Below, piece by piece: positions 27,515-36,209 of a DNA stretch of 64,000 nucleotides. Source of the DNA: Peptoniphilus asaccharolyticus DSM 20463 (GTDB lineage: Bacteria; Bacillota; Clostridia; Tissierellales; Peptoniphilaceae); the NCBI RefSeq assembly GCF_900176115.1, contig NZ_FWWR01000011.1, forward strand, positions 124,001-188,000. Direction: 5' to 3'. The notes under the pieces were generated by a model. That model did not search any database, was not told the origin of the DNA, and saw only the letters and a program-made list of their open reading frames with translations. The position numbers and the translations under genes are program-made. The first letter of the stretch is position 1. Every line of letters begins with the position of its first letter.

Positions 27515-27796
27515 ATGAGATGGATAATTAGAATAATTTTATTACCGATAAGATTAGTGTTGAGTTTGCTCATAGCTTTTTTCACTTTTATATTAAGTTT
27601 GAGCACTGCGTTGTTAAACGTAGTTTCTACTTTAATTTTTATAATTGGATTAGCTAGCATTTTTCAAGGAGACAAGCAAATTGTAATTGAAGCACTAATA
27701 TTAGCATTTTTATTTAGTCCATTTGGGTTACCTAAATTAGGTATATATGTTATTGGATTATTAGAATTATTAAACTATACAATAAAATCAATTTAA
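27515..27796 (+). CDS. CD1845-family small membrane protein
   Basis: 93 residues with three hydrophobic segments and the family pattern MRWIIRIILLPIRLVLSLL...FLFSPFGLPKLGIYVI. This family is carried at the edge of clostridial Tn1549-type conjugative elements; no function is known. It is the first element gene here, 13 bases after the lysS terminator, so the left boundary of the element lies near 27.5 kb. No clear att repeat was found. Confidence 0.72.
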   Translation: MRWIIRIILLPIRLVLSLLIAFFTFILSLSTALLNVVSTLIFIIGLASIFQGDKQIVIEALILAFLFSPFGLPKLGIYVIGLLELLNYTIKSI

Positions 27797-27821
27797 AGAA
27801 AAATAAATATTAGACAATCGT

Positions 27822-27857
27822 AGACGATAGAAGATAATAATTCTGTCGTCTTTTTTT
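27822..27857 (+). terminator. Hairpin-T7 before the replication gene
   Basis: AGACGATAGAA (27822-27832) pairs with TTCTGTCGTCT (27841-27851), then a T-run. The next gene's ATG lies 23 bases later, in the same direction. Confidence 0.78.
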
Positions 27858-27879
27858 ATTTTTAAGAAAGGAGGCGGGA

Positions 27880-28653
27880 ATGAATTTTGATTATTTTTAT
27901 AATAGGCAATCTGAGATGTATAACTTCATTAGGTTACCTATGGTATTAATGGAAGATGAGATTTTTGAGAACATTTCTATTGAAGCTAAAGTTTTGTATT
28001 CATATATGCTTAATCGAATGGGTCTTTCATATAAAAATGGCTGGATAGATGATGATGGAAAAGTCTTTATTTACTACACAATTGAAAGTATAAAAGATCA
28101 ATTTAATTGTGCGAGTGAAAAAGCAAATAAATTAATAGCTGAACTTGATATTAAATCAGGAATAGGACTGATTGAAAAGAAAAGACAAGGACTGGGAAAG
28201 CCTAACAGAATTTATGTTAAAGACTTTATGAGCATATTTAATAATATGGAATTAAAAAATCAAGAAGTTCGAAAAGCAAAATTCCAGAAGTTCGATAATC
28301 GAAATTCAAGAGATTTGAATATCGAAAGTCAAGATTTTCGAAAATCGGAAGGTAACTATAACAATATTAGTAATAATGAGTTAAGAAAGAATGATTTTAG
28401 TAAGGGACAAAAGCCTTATGGAATATATAAAAACATATTTTTGAGTGATGAGGAATACAAGGACTTAACAAATGAGTTAGGAAGTAGAATTAATGAATAC
28501 ATTGATAGGTTGTCTTCATATATGAAAGCAAATAACAGAGTGTATCAAGACCACAAGGCTACGATAATCAATTGGTACCTTAATGATCAGCCAAAAAACA
28601 TTAATGATAATACAACAAGGAAAATGAATTACGATATAGGAGAGAGTTTATGA
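27880..28653 (+). CDS. RepA_N-type replication initiator of the ICE
   Basis: A 257-residue protein. The first 110 residues match the RepA_N winged-helix domain (FYNRQSEMYNFIRLPMVLM, SIEAKVLYSYMLNRMGLS). The C-terminal 80 residues (YGIYKNIFLSDEEYKDL, KATIINWYLNDQ) are shared with the replisome organiser at 50339-51094. It would open the element's origin for plasmid-like replication during transfer. AAGGAGGCGGGA precedes the ATG. The stop overlaps the loader gene as ATGA. Confidence 0.82.
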   Translation: MNFDYFYNRQSEMYNFIRLPMVLMEDEIFENISIEAKVLYSYMLNRMGLSYKNGWIDDDGKVFIYYTIESIKDQFNCASEKANKLIAELDIKSGIGLIEKKRQGLGKPNRIYVKDFMSIFNNMELKNQEVRKAKFQKFDNRNSRDLNIESQDFRKSEGNYNNISNNELRKNDFSKGQKPYGIYKNIFLSDEEYKDLTNELGSRINEYIDRLSSYMKANNRVYQDHKATIINWYLNDQPKNINDNTTRKMNYDIGESL

Positions 28654-29477
28654 AGAACTTAAAAGATTTTGTATTAAGAGAAAATGATATTGAAAGAAAT
28701 GGACATATTTATTGTAAGGTATGTGGTAAAAGAGTCGATGGAGAATTAGTTGACCTTGGATTTACAAATTTTATTCCCAGAATTAAATGTGAATGTGAAA
28801 TAAAGAGAGATAAAGAAAATGAAGAAAGAGAAAGACTAATGAAAATATCATCGCTTAAAAGAGATTGTTTCTCATCGCTGCTTCAACACCAATATACTTT
28901 TGAGAGATTCTTAAATGAAAAAGGTCAAGCTTACAAGGTTGCTTATAATTACGCTAAAAGCTTTGAACAGATGAAAAAAGACAATGTTGGACTTTTATTT
29001 TATGGAGATGTTGGAAGTGGAAAAACTTATCTTGCTTGTGCAATTGCAAATGAATTAATTGAAAGAAAACAAGTTAAAGTTAAGATTATGAATTTATCTC
29101 AGGTTATAAATCAAATACAAAAATCTGCATTTAAGGTTGATTCAAATGAAATAATAAGTAACCTCTCTAATATTCCATTGTTAATCTTGGATGACCTTGG
29201 AATTGAAAGGGATACATCTTATGCAAGAGAACAAGTATATAACATTATAAACTCAAGATACTTAAAAGGCAGGCCGACAATTTTTACTACAAACTTATCA
29301 TTGGAAATCATTCAAAATCCAAACATTGACCTTGAGTATCAGAGAATATATTCAAGAATACTTGAAATGACAATACCAGTTAAAGTTACGGGAGAAGATT
29401 TTAGAAGAAAAATCCATCAAGAGAAGTTAAGAAAATACAAAGAGCTACTTTTATATGGAGGTGGAATAGATGATTAA
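28650..29477 (+). CDS. DnaC/IstB-like helicase loader of the ICE
   Basis: A 275-residue AAA+ ATPase. An N-terminal zinc-type cysteine set (YCKVCGK, KCEC) precedes Walker A GDVGSGKT and Walker B LLILDDLGIE. It would load the replicative helicase at the origin opened by the initiator encoded just upstream. A homologue lies at 51228-52082 in the second nested element. Confidence 0.86.
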   Translation: MKNLKDFVLRENDIERNGHIYCKVCGKRVDGELVDLGFTNFIPRIKCECEIKRDKENEERERLMKISSLKRDCFSSLLQHQYTFERFLNEKGQAYKVAYNYAKSFEQMKKDNVGLLFYGDVGSGKTYLACAIANELIERKQVKVKIMNLSQVINQIQKSAFKVDSNEIISNLSNIPLLILDDLGIERDTSYAREQVYNIINSRYLKGRPTIFTTNLSLEIIQNPNIDLEYQRIYSRILEMTIPVKVTGEDFRRKIHQEKLRKYKELLLYGGGIDD

Positions 29478-29955
29478 TGAAGAAGTATCTAGGTCAAGTC
29501 TTAATCTTGAAGTAAGACTTGCAAAAGCAACAAGTAAAGCAATTCTTGATGCCTTAAAGAAAGTACACAAGCAAATAGAAGAACAAGGAGGATTGAAAAA
29601 TGTAATAGAAAATAATGGAGAAGAAGTAAAGCTAAAGGATATGGTTAAAAAGGGACAGTTAGAAGAAATTAATCTAAAAGATCCTGAGTTAAAAGAACTA
29701 AAGAAAATTTTAAATAAACACGGAGTGAAGTTTTCTGTTATGAAAGATAAGGAAACTGGTAACCACTCTGTGTTTTTTCAATCTAAGGATATAAAGGTGA
29801 TGGAACACGCCTTTAAAAAAGCAGTTAAGGCTTCTGAAAGAAAGGCCGATAGAAAAGATTCAATAACGAAGACTATAAATAAGTTTAAAGATATGGCTAA
29901 GGACACCATCAGCAAAGATAAAGTTAAAAATAAACATAAGGAGCAAAGCTTATGA
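29470..29955 (+). CDS. PcfB-family (DUF3801) conjugation protein
   Basis: 161 residues, helical and highly charged, with the DUF3801 core (SLNLEVRLAKATSKAILDAL, KKILNKHGVKFSVMKDKETG). PcfB proteins act with the coupling protein in Gram-positive conjugation. It overlaps the loader by 8 bases and the next gene by 4, so the segment is one coupled operon. Confidence 0.82.
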   Translation: MINEEVSRSSLNLEVRLAKATSKAILDALKKVHKQIEEQGGLKNVIENNGEEVKLKDMVKKGQLEEINLKDPELKELKKILNKHGVKFSVMKDKETGNHSVFFQSKDIKVMEHAFKKAVKASERKADRKDSITKTINKFKDMAKDTISKDKVKNKHKEQSL

Positions 29956-30686
29956 TAAGTAATTTAAAAACATTTGAAAATAAGAATTTTGGGAAACTCA
30001 CTGTTATAGAAAAAGACGGTGAGTTTTTCTTTATAGCTAATGAAGTAGCAACTATGTTAGGATATGCCAATCCAAGAAAAGCTGTTTATGACCATGTAGA
30101 TGAAGAAGACAAGGGTGTAACGAAATGGAACACCCTTGGAGGAATACAGAATATTTCAATAATTAACGAATCAGGATTGTATTCACTTATCCTTTCATCA
30201 AAACTACCACAAGCAAAAATATTCAAAGCTTGGGTAACTAGAGAAGTCTTACCAAGTATTAGAAAAAACGGAGGATATATAGTAGGGCAAGAAAAGAAAA
30301 CTAACGAAGAGCTACTTGCAAATGCAATTTTAGTAGCCAATAGAATTATTGCCGAGAGAGAAGAAGAAATTGACGAATTAAGACCAAAGGCAGACTATTA
30401 TGATAAACTAATAGATTATAACCTACTTACAAACTTTAGAAATACTGCCAAAGAGTTAGGAATACCACAAAACCAGTTTATAAGTTTTTTAATGAATAAA
30501 GGATTAATTTATAGAGATAAGAAAAAGAAACTTCTACCTTATGCAGATAAGAACAAGGGATATTTTGAAGTAAAGGAATGGGTTGATCCACTAGGTACAC
30601 TTGTAGGAATACAAACATTTATAACACCAAAGGGAAGACATTACCTACTAATTTTATTAGATAGTGAAGGTTTCTACGATGAATAA
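29952..30686 (+). CDS. Phage-type antirepressor (Bro-N plus KilAC)
   Basis: A 244-residue protein. The N-terminal Bro domain shows FFIANEVATMLGYANPRKAVYDHVDEEDKG and EVLPSIRKNGGY; the C-terminal KilAC DNA-binding domain shows NTAKELGIPQNQFISFLM and LIYRDKKKKLLPY. Such proteins counter repressors; the XRE repressor at 43294-44103 is a plausible partner. The coupling-protein gene starts inside its last codons. Confidence 0.85.
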   Translation: MISNLKTFENKNFGKLTVIEKDGEFFFIANEVATMLGYANPRKAVYDHVDEEDKGVTKWNTLGGIQNISIINESGLYSLILSSKLPQAKIFKAWVTREVLPSIRKNGGYIVGQEKKTNEELLANAILVANRIIAEREEEIDELRPKADYYDKLIDYNLLTNFRNTAKELGIPQNQFISFLMNKGLIYRDKKKKLLPYADKNKGYFEVKEWVDPLGTLVGIQTFITPKGRHYLLILLDSEGFYDE

Positions 30687-31017
30687 GGTATTAGAAGCCA
30701 TTCTTTCTGATATTAAAAACTTAATTAAAATAGACAACCCAAAGAAATTTATATTAGCAAACATTCCTTATCTATCATTCTTCTACATTGGAAATATCTT
30801 TTCTAAACACATCAATTCTTATGTAGGAGGAGATATTATTGACAGAATAATTGTGGGAATTTCTGATATAGGAACTTTATCTTATATACCAAGTATTAAT
30901 CCAAGGGACTTGTTAGTAGGTATTTCAGTTGCTGCTCTTGTTAAGCTAATTGTTTATAGCAAAGGTAAAAATAAAAAGAAGTATAGACAAGGTAAAGAAT
31001 ATGGTTCTGCAAGATGG
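30679..31017 (+). pseudogene. VirD4-like coupling protein, 5' fragment
   Basis: The N-terminal 113 residues of a type IV coupling protein of the CTn VirD4 type: two membrane helices (IPYLSFFYIGNIF, DLLVGISVAALVKLIVY) and the conserved KYRQGKEYGSARW. The frame should continue as Trp-Gly-Glu-Ser-Lys-Asp-Ile-Ala, which is found at 37382. Nested element 1 splits the gene here, leaving a stop at 31024. Confidence 0.88.
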
Positions 31018-31077
31018 GTTGCATAATATTAACTGAACAGGAGTGATATATAGACACGAGAAAAGGAGGATAATACC

Positions 31078-32912
31078 ATGATAGAATATCATAACAAAAT
31101 CACAGCACTATACTCCCGCCTTTCAGTTGGTGACGAAGATAGAGACGGTGGCGAGAGTAATAGTATTGTAAATCAAAAAGCATTTTTAGAAAGATATGCA
31201 AGAGATAAAAAGCTGATAAACATTCGCCACTATATCGACGATGACGAAAGCGGTAGGTTCTTTGACCGTTCCGCTTACACACAGATGATAAGCGATGTAG
31301 AACAAGGTAAAATCGGTATTGTCATCATGAAATACATGACAAGATGGGGAAGAGATTATCTTCAAGTAGGAAATGCGATGGAGATATTTAGAAGAAACAA
31401 TGTACGCTTTATCGCTATCAATAATGGAATAGATAGCATTGACCAAAACACATTGGAATTTGCCCCCTTTATCAACAGTCAGAGTGGTATGCAAGAGACA
31501 TCAGCAAGAAAGTAAAGACAGGAATAAAGACCAAAGGAGCAGACGGAAAGCCTGTCGCAACAGAAGCCCCATACGGCTATATAAAAGACCCTGAGAACAA
31601 AGATTATTGGATCGTCGATAAAGAAGCTGCCGAAGTTGTAAAACTCATTTTTAGGCTATTTATGGAGGGGAAAAACAGAAATCAGATAGCTGTTTACCTG
31701 AAAGAAAAAGAAATACTAACTCCAACCTTTTATATGAAACAGCAAAACAGAGGAACAGCAAAAAACAAACCACTAAACCAAGAAAACAGATATAACTGGA
31801 ACAAAGCAACCATAACACGCATACTGAAAAGACAAGAGTATTGTGGTGATGTAGTCAACTTCAAGACCGAAAAGCATTACAGAGATAAGAGAAACCATTA
31901 TGTAGATAAAAGCAAATGGCAAATAACGGAAAATGTCCATGAGCCGATAATAGATAGAACTACCTTTGAAAATGTAGAGCGTATGTTAAAAAATGCACCT
32001 GTAAAAAGACCAAATGGAGATGGAGAAATTCACGCACTTTCAGGCTTGATGTACTGTAAAGATTGCGGAACAAAAATGCACATTCGCACCATACACAAAA
32101 ATGGAAGAGTACAGCATGTAACCTATTGCAGTGAATATGCCAAAGGGAAAGCAAAGCACCCCAAATGCAACTCCCCACACCGCATTGATGTTGATGAGGT
32201 TATGGAAAATATCGCAGAAGTCTTGCGAAAGATAGCACAGTATTCTTTGGAAAACAAAGCAGAATTTGAGAAACTTGTAAAAGAGAGTCTGTATAAAGAG
32301 CAGACCGAAGAAGTTAAGAAAAATCAAAAGCGTATGCCCCAAATCACAGACCGAATGGAACAGATAGAAAGAGTGATGAATAAGCTCTATGAGGATAATG
32401 CACTTGGAAATATGGATACAGAACGCTATGAACAGTTATCAAGAAAGTATGCAGAAGAATATTACACCTTAAAAGCAGAAAAAGAAGAAATCAAAGAACG
32501 CTTATCCGAATGTGAAAATGCAAACAAAAGAGCAAAGAGATTTATCAGACTTGCAGAAAGCTATTCCAACTTTGAAGAACTTACCCCAACCATTATCAAT
32601 GAGTTTATCAGTAAAATCGTAGTCCATGAAAGAGATGTAAAAAGAGCAAAATATGTTGTTCAGCGAATAGAGGTTTATTTTAACTATATCGGAAAATTTG
32701 AAAATGAACTGACAAAACAGATAGAGCCGACAAAAGAAGAAATGCTACAGATGAGGGAAGAAATAGAAGAAGCAAAGAAAGAAAAAGCACGAGCGTATCG
32801 TAGGGCATATTCTAAAGCATACAGAGCCAAAAATCTTGAAAAGTGCCGAGAGTATGAAAAATTAAAAGCAAGAGAATACAGAGCAAAAAAGAAACTACAA
32901 GCAACAACCTAA
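31078..32912 (+). pseudogene. Large serine recombinase (TnpX-like), frameshifted
   Basis: The first part (31078-31515) has the resolvase domain with the catalytic Ser in ALYSRLSVGDED and the block MKYMTRWGRDYLQVG. A one-base loss near 31480 breaks the frame after EFAPFINSQ; the following frame continues as EWYARDISKKVKTGIKTKG, then a recombinase domain, a zinc-ribbon-like CKDCGTKMH...YCSEYAKGKAKHPKC, and a long coiled coil to 32912. Joined, it would be about 610 residues. It would have excised and inserted nested element 1. AAAGGAGGATAATACC precedes the ATG. Confidence 0.88.
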
Positions 32913-32934
32913 AACCAAATATCAATTAATCGCA

Positions 32935-32969
32935 AAAGAGGTTTCCTAATCACAGGAAATCTTTTTTTT
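32935..32969 (+). terminator. Hairpin-T8 after the recombinase
   Basis: AAGAGGTTTCCT pairs with AGGAAATCTTTT, using G-U pairs, followed by a T-run. The tnpW-like ATG lies 25 bases downstream. Confidence 0.75.
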
Positions 32970-32993
32970 GTGCAAGTCGAAAGGAGGAACTAA

Positions 32994-33185
32994 ATGGCAG
33001 AAAATGAGAAAACAGATATTAAAGAAATACAGACAGAACAACATCAAAAGCCCGATGGCATTCTTACAAAGAAGATAAATGGAAAGACCTTTGTAACAGA
33101 GATATATTTTGATAAAAAGAGTAAAGAGACATTTCAAGATAAGTTATTCAAGGTAATACATTCTAAAGGAGATAGTAGCGAGTGA
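32994..33185 (+). CDS. TnpW-like transposon protein
   Basis: 63 residues, charged, with the pattern DGILTKKINGKTFVTEIYFD followed by KETFQDKLFKVI, as in the small TnpW proteins of Tn4451-type elements. The role is unknown. AAAGGAGGAACTAA precedes the ATG. Confidence 0.72.
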   Translation: MAENEKTDIKEIQTEQHQKPDGILTKKINGKTFVTEIYFDKKSKETFQDKLFKVIHSKGDSSE

Positions 33186-33209
33186 GTAGAAAAAATAACT
33201 AAAAAATGC

Positions 33210-33215
33210 TATAAT
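33210..33215 (+). promoter_or_regulatory. -10 box for the acetyltransferase leader
   Basis: TATAAT lies 53 bases upstream of the leader-peptide start; the -35 region is weak. A short dyad ACAAATT-TG-AATTTGT (33234-33249) follows, right before the leader ribosome site. Confidence 0.45.
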
Positions 33216-33262
33216 ATTAGTCTATATTAACAAACAAATTTGAATTTGTGGAGGTGATACAG

Positions 33263-33301
33263 GTGAAGCGTTGCATTGCAATTACCGATATAGTCGCATA
33301 A
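33263..33301 (+). CDS. 12-residue leader peptide
   Basis: A GTG-started mini-gene reading MKRCIAITDIVA, with a full-consensus GGAGGTGA (33250-33257) five bases upstream. Codons 8-11 form the 5' arm of a perfect 11-bp stem whose 3' arm covers the acetyltransferase start. The arrangement matches the leader peptides that control inducible antibiotic-resistance genes by ribosome stalling. Confidence 0.6.
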   Translation: MKRCIAITDIVA

Positions 33302-33340
33302 TAAAAAAACATTTGGAGGATTTCAAAATGACTATATCGG
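33285..33340 (+). promoter_or_regulatory. Translational attenuator hairpin at the acetyltransferase start
   Basis: CCGATATAGTC (33285-33295) is the exact reverse complement of GACTATATCGG (33330-33340). The 3' arm begins at the G of the ATG, and the gene's GGAGG (33315-33319) lies in the loop. A ribosome stalled in the leader would melt the 5' arm and expose the start. Confidence 0.6.
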
Positions 33341-33957
33341 AGAAAAAAATATATCCCCGTACAGGAGATAAAGAAACTGTTTATTTGAAAAGCGTTGTAA
33401 CAAACCCTAATATAATTGTTGGCGATTTTACCATGTATAACGATTTTGTCAATAATCCGCAGGAGTTTGAAAAGAATAATGTGTTATATCATTATCCCAT
33501 CAACCATGATAAGTTGATAATCGGAAAGTTTTGTTCTATTGCTTGTGGCGCAAAGTTTTTGTTTAACAGTGCCAACCATACACAGACTTCATTATCTACT
33601 TATCCATTCCCTATCTTTTTTGAGGAATGGGATTTGGAGATTAAAGATGTTGCAACTGCATGGGATAATAAAGGAGATATTATCATTGGTAATGACGTTT
33701 GGATTGGGTACGAAGCGGTTATTATGGCAGGCGTTACGATTGGAGATGGTGCAATAATCGGCACTCGCGCGGTAGTGACAAAAGACGTACCGCCATATAC
33801 GATTGTTGCTGGCGTTCCTGCCAAGCCAATTCGCAAACGATTTTCAGAGGAGACAATTTCCTTGTTCTTGAAATTGAAATGGTGGAATTGGTCAAAACAG
33901 AGAATTTCACAAAATATAGAGGCAATAAAGAACGGAAGAATAGAAAATTTGAATTAA
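33328..33957 (+). CDS. Xenobiotic acetyltransferase (Vat/CatB-type, left-handed beta helix)
   Basis: A 209-residue hexapeptide-repeat acetyltransferase. The N-terminal region is Vat/CatB-like (LIIGKFCSIACGAKFLFNSANHTQTS, with the His expected to be catalytic), then IIIGNDVWIGYEAVIMAGVTIGDGAIIG and the tail IVAGVPAKPIRKRFSEETI. Relatives acetylate streptogramin A or chloramphenicol with acetyl-CoA. Which drug, if any, is not decided by sequence. The ATG at 33328 follows TTGGAGGATTTCAAA. Position in a mobile element and the stalling-type leader support a resistance role. Confidence 0.82.
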   Translation: MTISEKKIYPRTGDKETVYLKSVVTNPNIIVGDFTMYNDFVNNPQEFEKNNVLYHYPINHDKLIIGKFCSIACGAKFLFNSANHTQTSLSTYPFPIFFEEWDLEIKDVATAWDNKGDIIIGNDVWIGYEAVIMAGVTIGDGAIIGTRAVVTKDVPPYTIVAGVPAKPIRKRFSEETISLFLKLKWWNWSKQRISQNIEAIKNGRIENLN

Positions 33958-34034
33958 AATACCATAGGGGGATAAACAATCCCCCTGCAACTTCCAGTTT
34001 GTCTAACTAACAATTTAATAAAAACTAACACAGG

Positions 34035-34066
34035 AACAGTAAATCAAATCGGTTTACTGTTTTTTC
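34035..34066 (+). terminator. Hairpin-T6 before the DUF3847 remnant
   Basis: AACAGTAAA (34035-34043) pairs with TTTACTGTT (34053-34061), then a T-run and CTTTGCTCAAAA. A near copy (37277-37309) stands at the right end of the same element. Confidence 0.8.
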
Positions 34067-34100
34067 TTTGCTCAAAATTAGAAAGAGAGGAAACGAAAAA

Positions 34101-34453
34101 ATGAAAAATATAGAAGAAAAAATCTTAATGGCAGATGAAGAAATCAAGCAGTTACAAAACAAAAGAAAGAAACTCATCAGTCAGCAGAAACAGGAAGAAA
34201 GAAACTCATCAGTCAGCAGAAACAGGAAGAAAGAAAAAAGAGAGATAAAAGGATATATGAAAAGGGAGCGGTCTTTGAAAGTATATTTACAGAAAGTAAA
34301 AATTTAACCAAAGATGAATTTTATCAGTTAATCACATCTCTAATTCGTAAAGAAGAAGCCAATATCAAAATACTAAAAATTATAGAAAGCAGAGAAGAAA
34401 CAGAAAATCAAAATATAGAAAACCAAGAGGACGAAACGGACATCGAAGAATAG
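34101..34453 (+). pseudogene. DUF3847 gene broken by a 32-bp tandem duplication
   Basis: Two exact 32-bp copies (34163-34194 and 34195-34226, each beginning AAGAAAGAAACTC) lie side by side. As 32 is not a multiple of three, the frame shifts and the product ends early at 34307. With one unit removed the frame runs on as EERKKRDKRIYEKGAVFESIF to a stop at 34453, about 106 residues, matching the DUF3847 family found just before MobA relaxases. An intact relative is at 46470-46889. Confidence 0.85.
34163..34226 (+). repeat. Perfect 32-bp tandem duplication
   Basis: Two head-to-tail copies inside a coding region, with a third partial match (AAGAAAGAAA) following. This is consistent with replication slippage. 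Confidence 0.95.
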
Positions 34454-34694
34454 TCCCTTGTTTACAAGGGCGCACATATACACCTTAACAGGTGCGTGCG
34501 TTCTCCGAAGGCTCTTAGCAGAGGGCATATCAGCTAACGCTGATACAGGGGAACTACATTCCCCTACGGAAATAAATTTCCTACCCCTTGTGTACTTCCC
34601 AAAAGAAATCGGATATAAAGCTATCCGATTTTTTTAGGAAGTCTTATCTATCGCCACATCAAAGTATCAGAAAAACGAAAGGAGGTTTTTGACT
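34454..34694. other. Candidate origin of transfer region upstream of relaxase 1
   Basis: A gene-free stretch full of dyads: CCCTTGTTTACAAGGG (34454-34469), ATCAGCTAACGCTGAT, AGGGGAACTACATTCCCCT, and the terminator 34606-34635 (AAATCGGATA/TATCCGATTT plus T7). The reverse strand reads GTGCGCCCTTG next to the first hairpin, resembling the GCGCCCT core of MOBQ nick regions. Location directly before a MobA-type relaxase supports an oriT; the nick site is not proven. Confidence 0.45.
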
Positions 34695-36155
34695 ATGGCG
34701 ATATATCATCTTTGCATAAAGATTATTTCAAGAGGCAAAGGCAAAAGTGCAGTAGCAGCTTCCGCCTATCGAAGTGGCGAAAAGATAAAAAACGAATATG
34801 ACGGCATAGTCCATGACTTTACAAGAAAAGGTGGAATAGCCCATACAGAAATTCTTTTACCACAAAATGCACCACAGGAATTTGTAAACCGTTCTGTTTT
34901 ATGGAACAGTGTAGAGAAAATAGAAAAAAGTAAAAACTCACAACTTGCAAGAGAAATTGAAGTTGCCTTACCCAAAGAATTAGACAGAGAAAAACAAATA
35001 AATCTTGTACGAGAATATGTAAAAGAAAATTTTGTAAAAGTCGGTATGTGTGCCGATATTGCCCTACATGATAAAAATGACGGAAACCCACATTGTCATA
35101 TCTTACTTACTATGCGACCACTAAATGAAGATACAACATGGGGAGCAAAATCAAAAAAGGAATATATCCTTGATGAAAAGGGAGAAAAGATAAAACTAAA
35201 AAATGGTAATTACAAAACAAGAAAAATAAATACCACAGATTGGAACGAGCAAGACAAAGCGGAAGAATGGCGAAAAGCATGGGCAGACATTACAAACAAA
35301 TATCTTGAAGAAAACAGCATACAGGACAAAGTAGATCATCGTTCTTACCAAAGACAGGGTATAGAGCAAATCCCAACCATTCATTTAGGAGTATCAGCAA
35401 CACAAATGGAGAAGAAAGGCATAGTCACAGATAGAGGAAATATCAACCGAGAAATCAAACATTAAAATGCGATTTTAAGAGAAATTTCAAGAAGAATAAA
35501 GGCATTACTAAATTGGATAAGGGGAATAGGGAAAGAAGAAAAAACAGAAAATGAAAATATAAAATCCACCCTCCCCCCAAAAGAAAATCTATTATCAGTT
35601 TTTGAAAATCTTATCCATAAAAATGCAGATAAGAATAATGCAGATTTAGAGAAATATATTGAAAGTTATCAGCTACTCAAAGAGAAAAACATTACTTCAT
35701 TATCCGAGCTTAAAGAAAATATAGTTATCCTTAGAGATAAGAATTATAAGACTACAAGAGCCTTAAAAGACACCGAAAAGAAGATTGATGAAAAAACACA
35801 ACTCATCGACCAGTCAGAAAAATATTTGAAGTATAAAGACACCTACAAAGCCTATATCAAGACAAAGAAAAGTAAACAGGAAGATTTTTATAACGAGCAT
35901 ACGGCAGAACTCATTTTATTTGAAAGTGCCAAGAAACATCTGAAAAAGCATTTAGGAGAAAGTAAGACCTTAGCCATCAGCAAATGGAAATCAGAACTTG
36001 CCACCTTGAAGAAAGAGAAAATGAGCTTATACAATCAAGTATTAGAGATAAGAGAAGAAGTAGAACAGACCGAAAAAGTTAAGGTTTGTATAGAGCAATT
36101 GCAGGTACAAGAAAAGCAACTATCACAGGTAAAGCGGAATGAGTTAGACCTATAA
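34695..36155 (+). pseudogene. MobA/MobL (MOBQ) relaxase with an in-frame stop
   Basis: The N-terminal relaxase domain is complete: AVAASAYRSGEKI holds the catalytic Tyr region, and NPHCHILLT the metal-binding histidines. A TAA at 35463-35465 ends the protein after 256 residues. Beyond it the same frame stays open to 36155 with a charged coiled-coil tail (AKKHLKKHLGESKTLAISKWK), so a single nonsense change split a roughly 486-residue protein. The ATG at 34695 follows AAAGGAGG. The truncated N-terminal domain might still nick DNA. Confidence 0.87.
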
Positions 36156-36209
36156 AACTAAGTGAAAAAATGGTATAATATTAAAGAAGATAGAAAGGAG
36201 TCTTTGACA

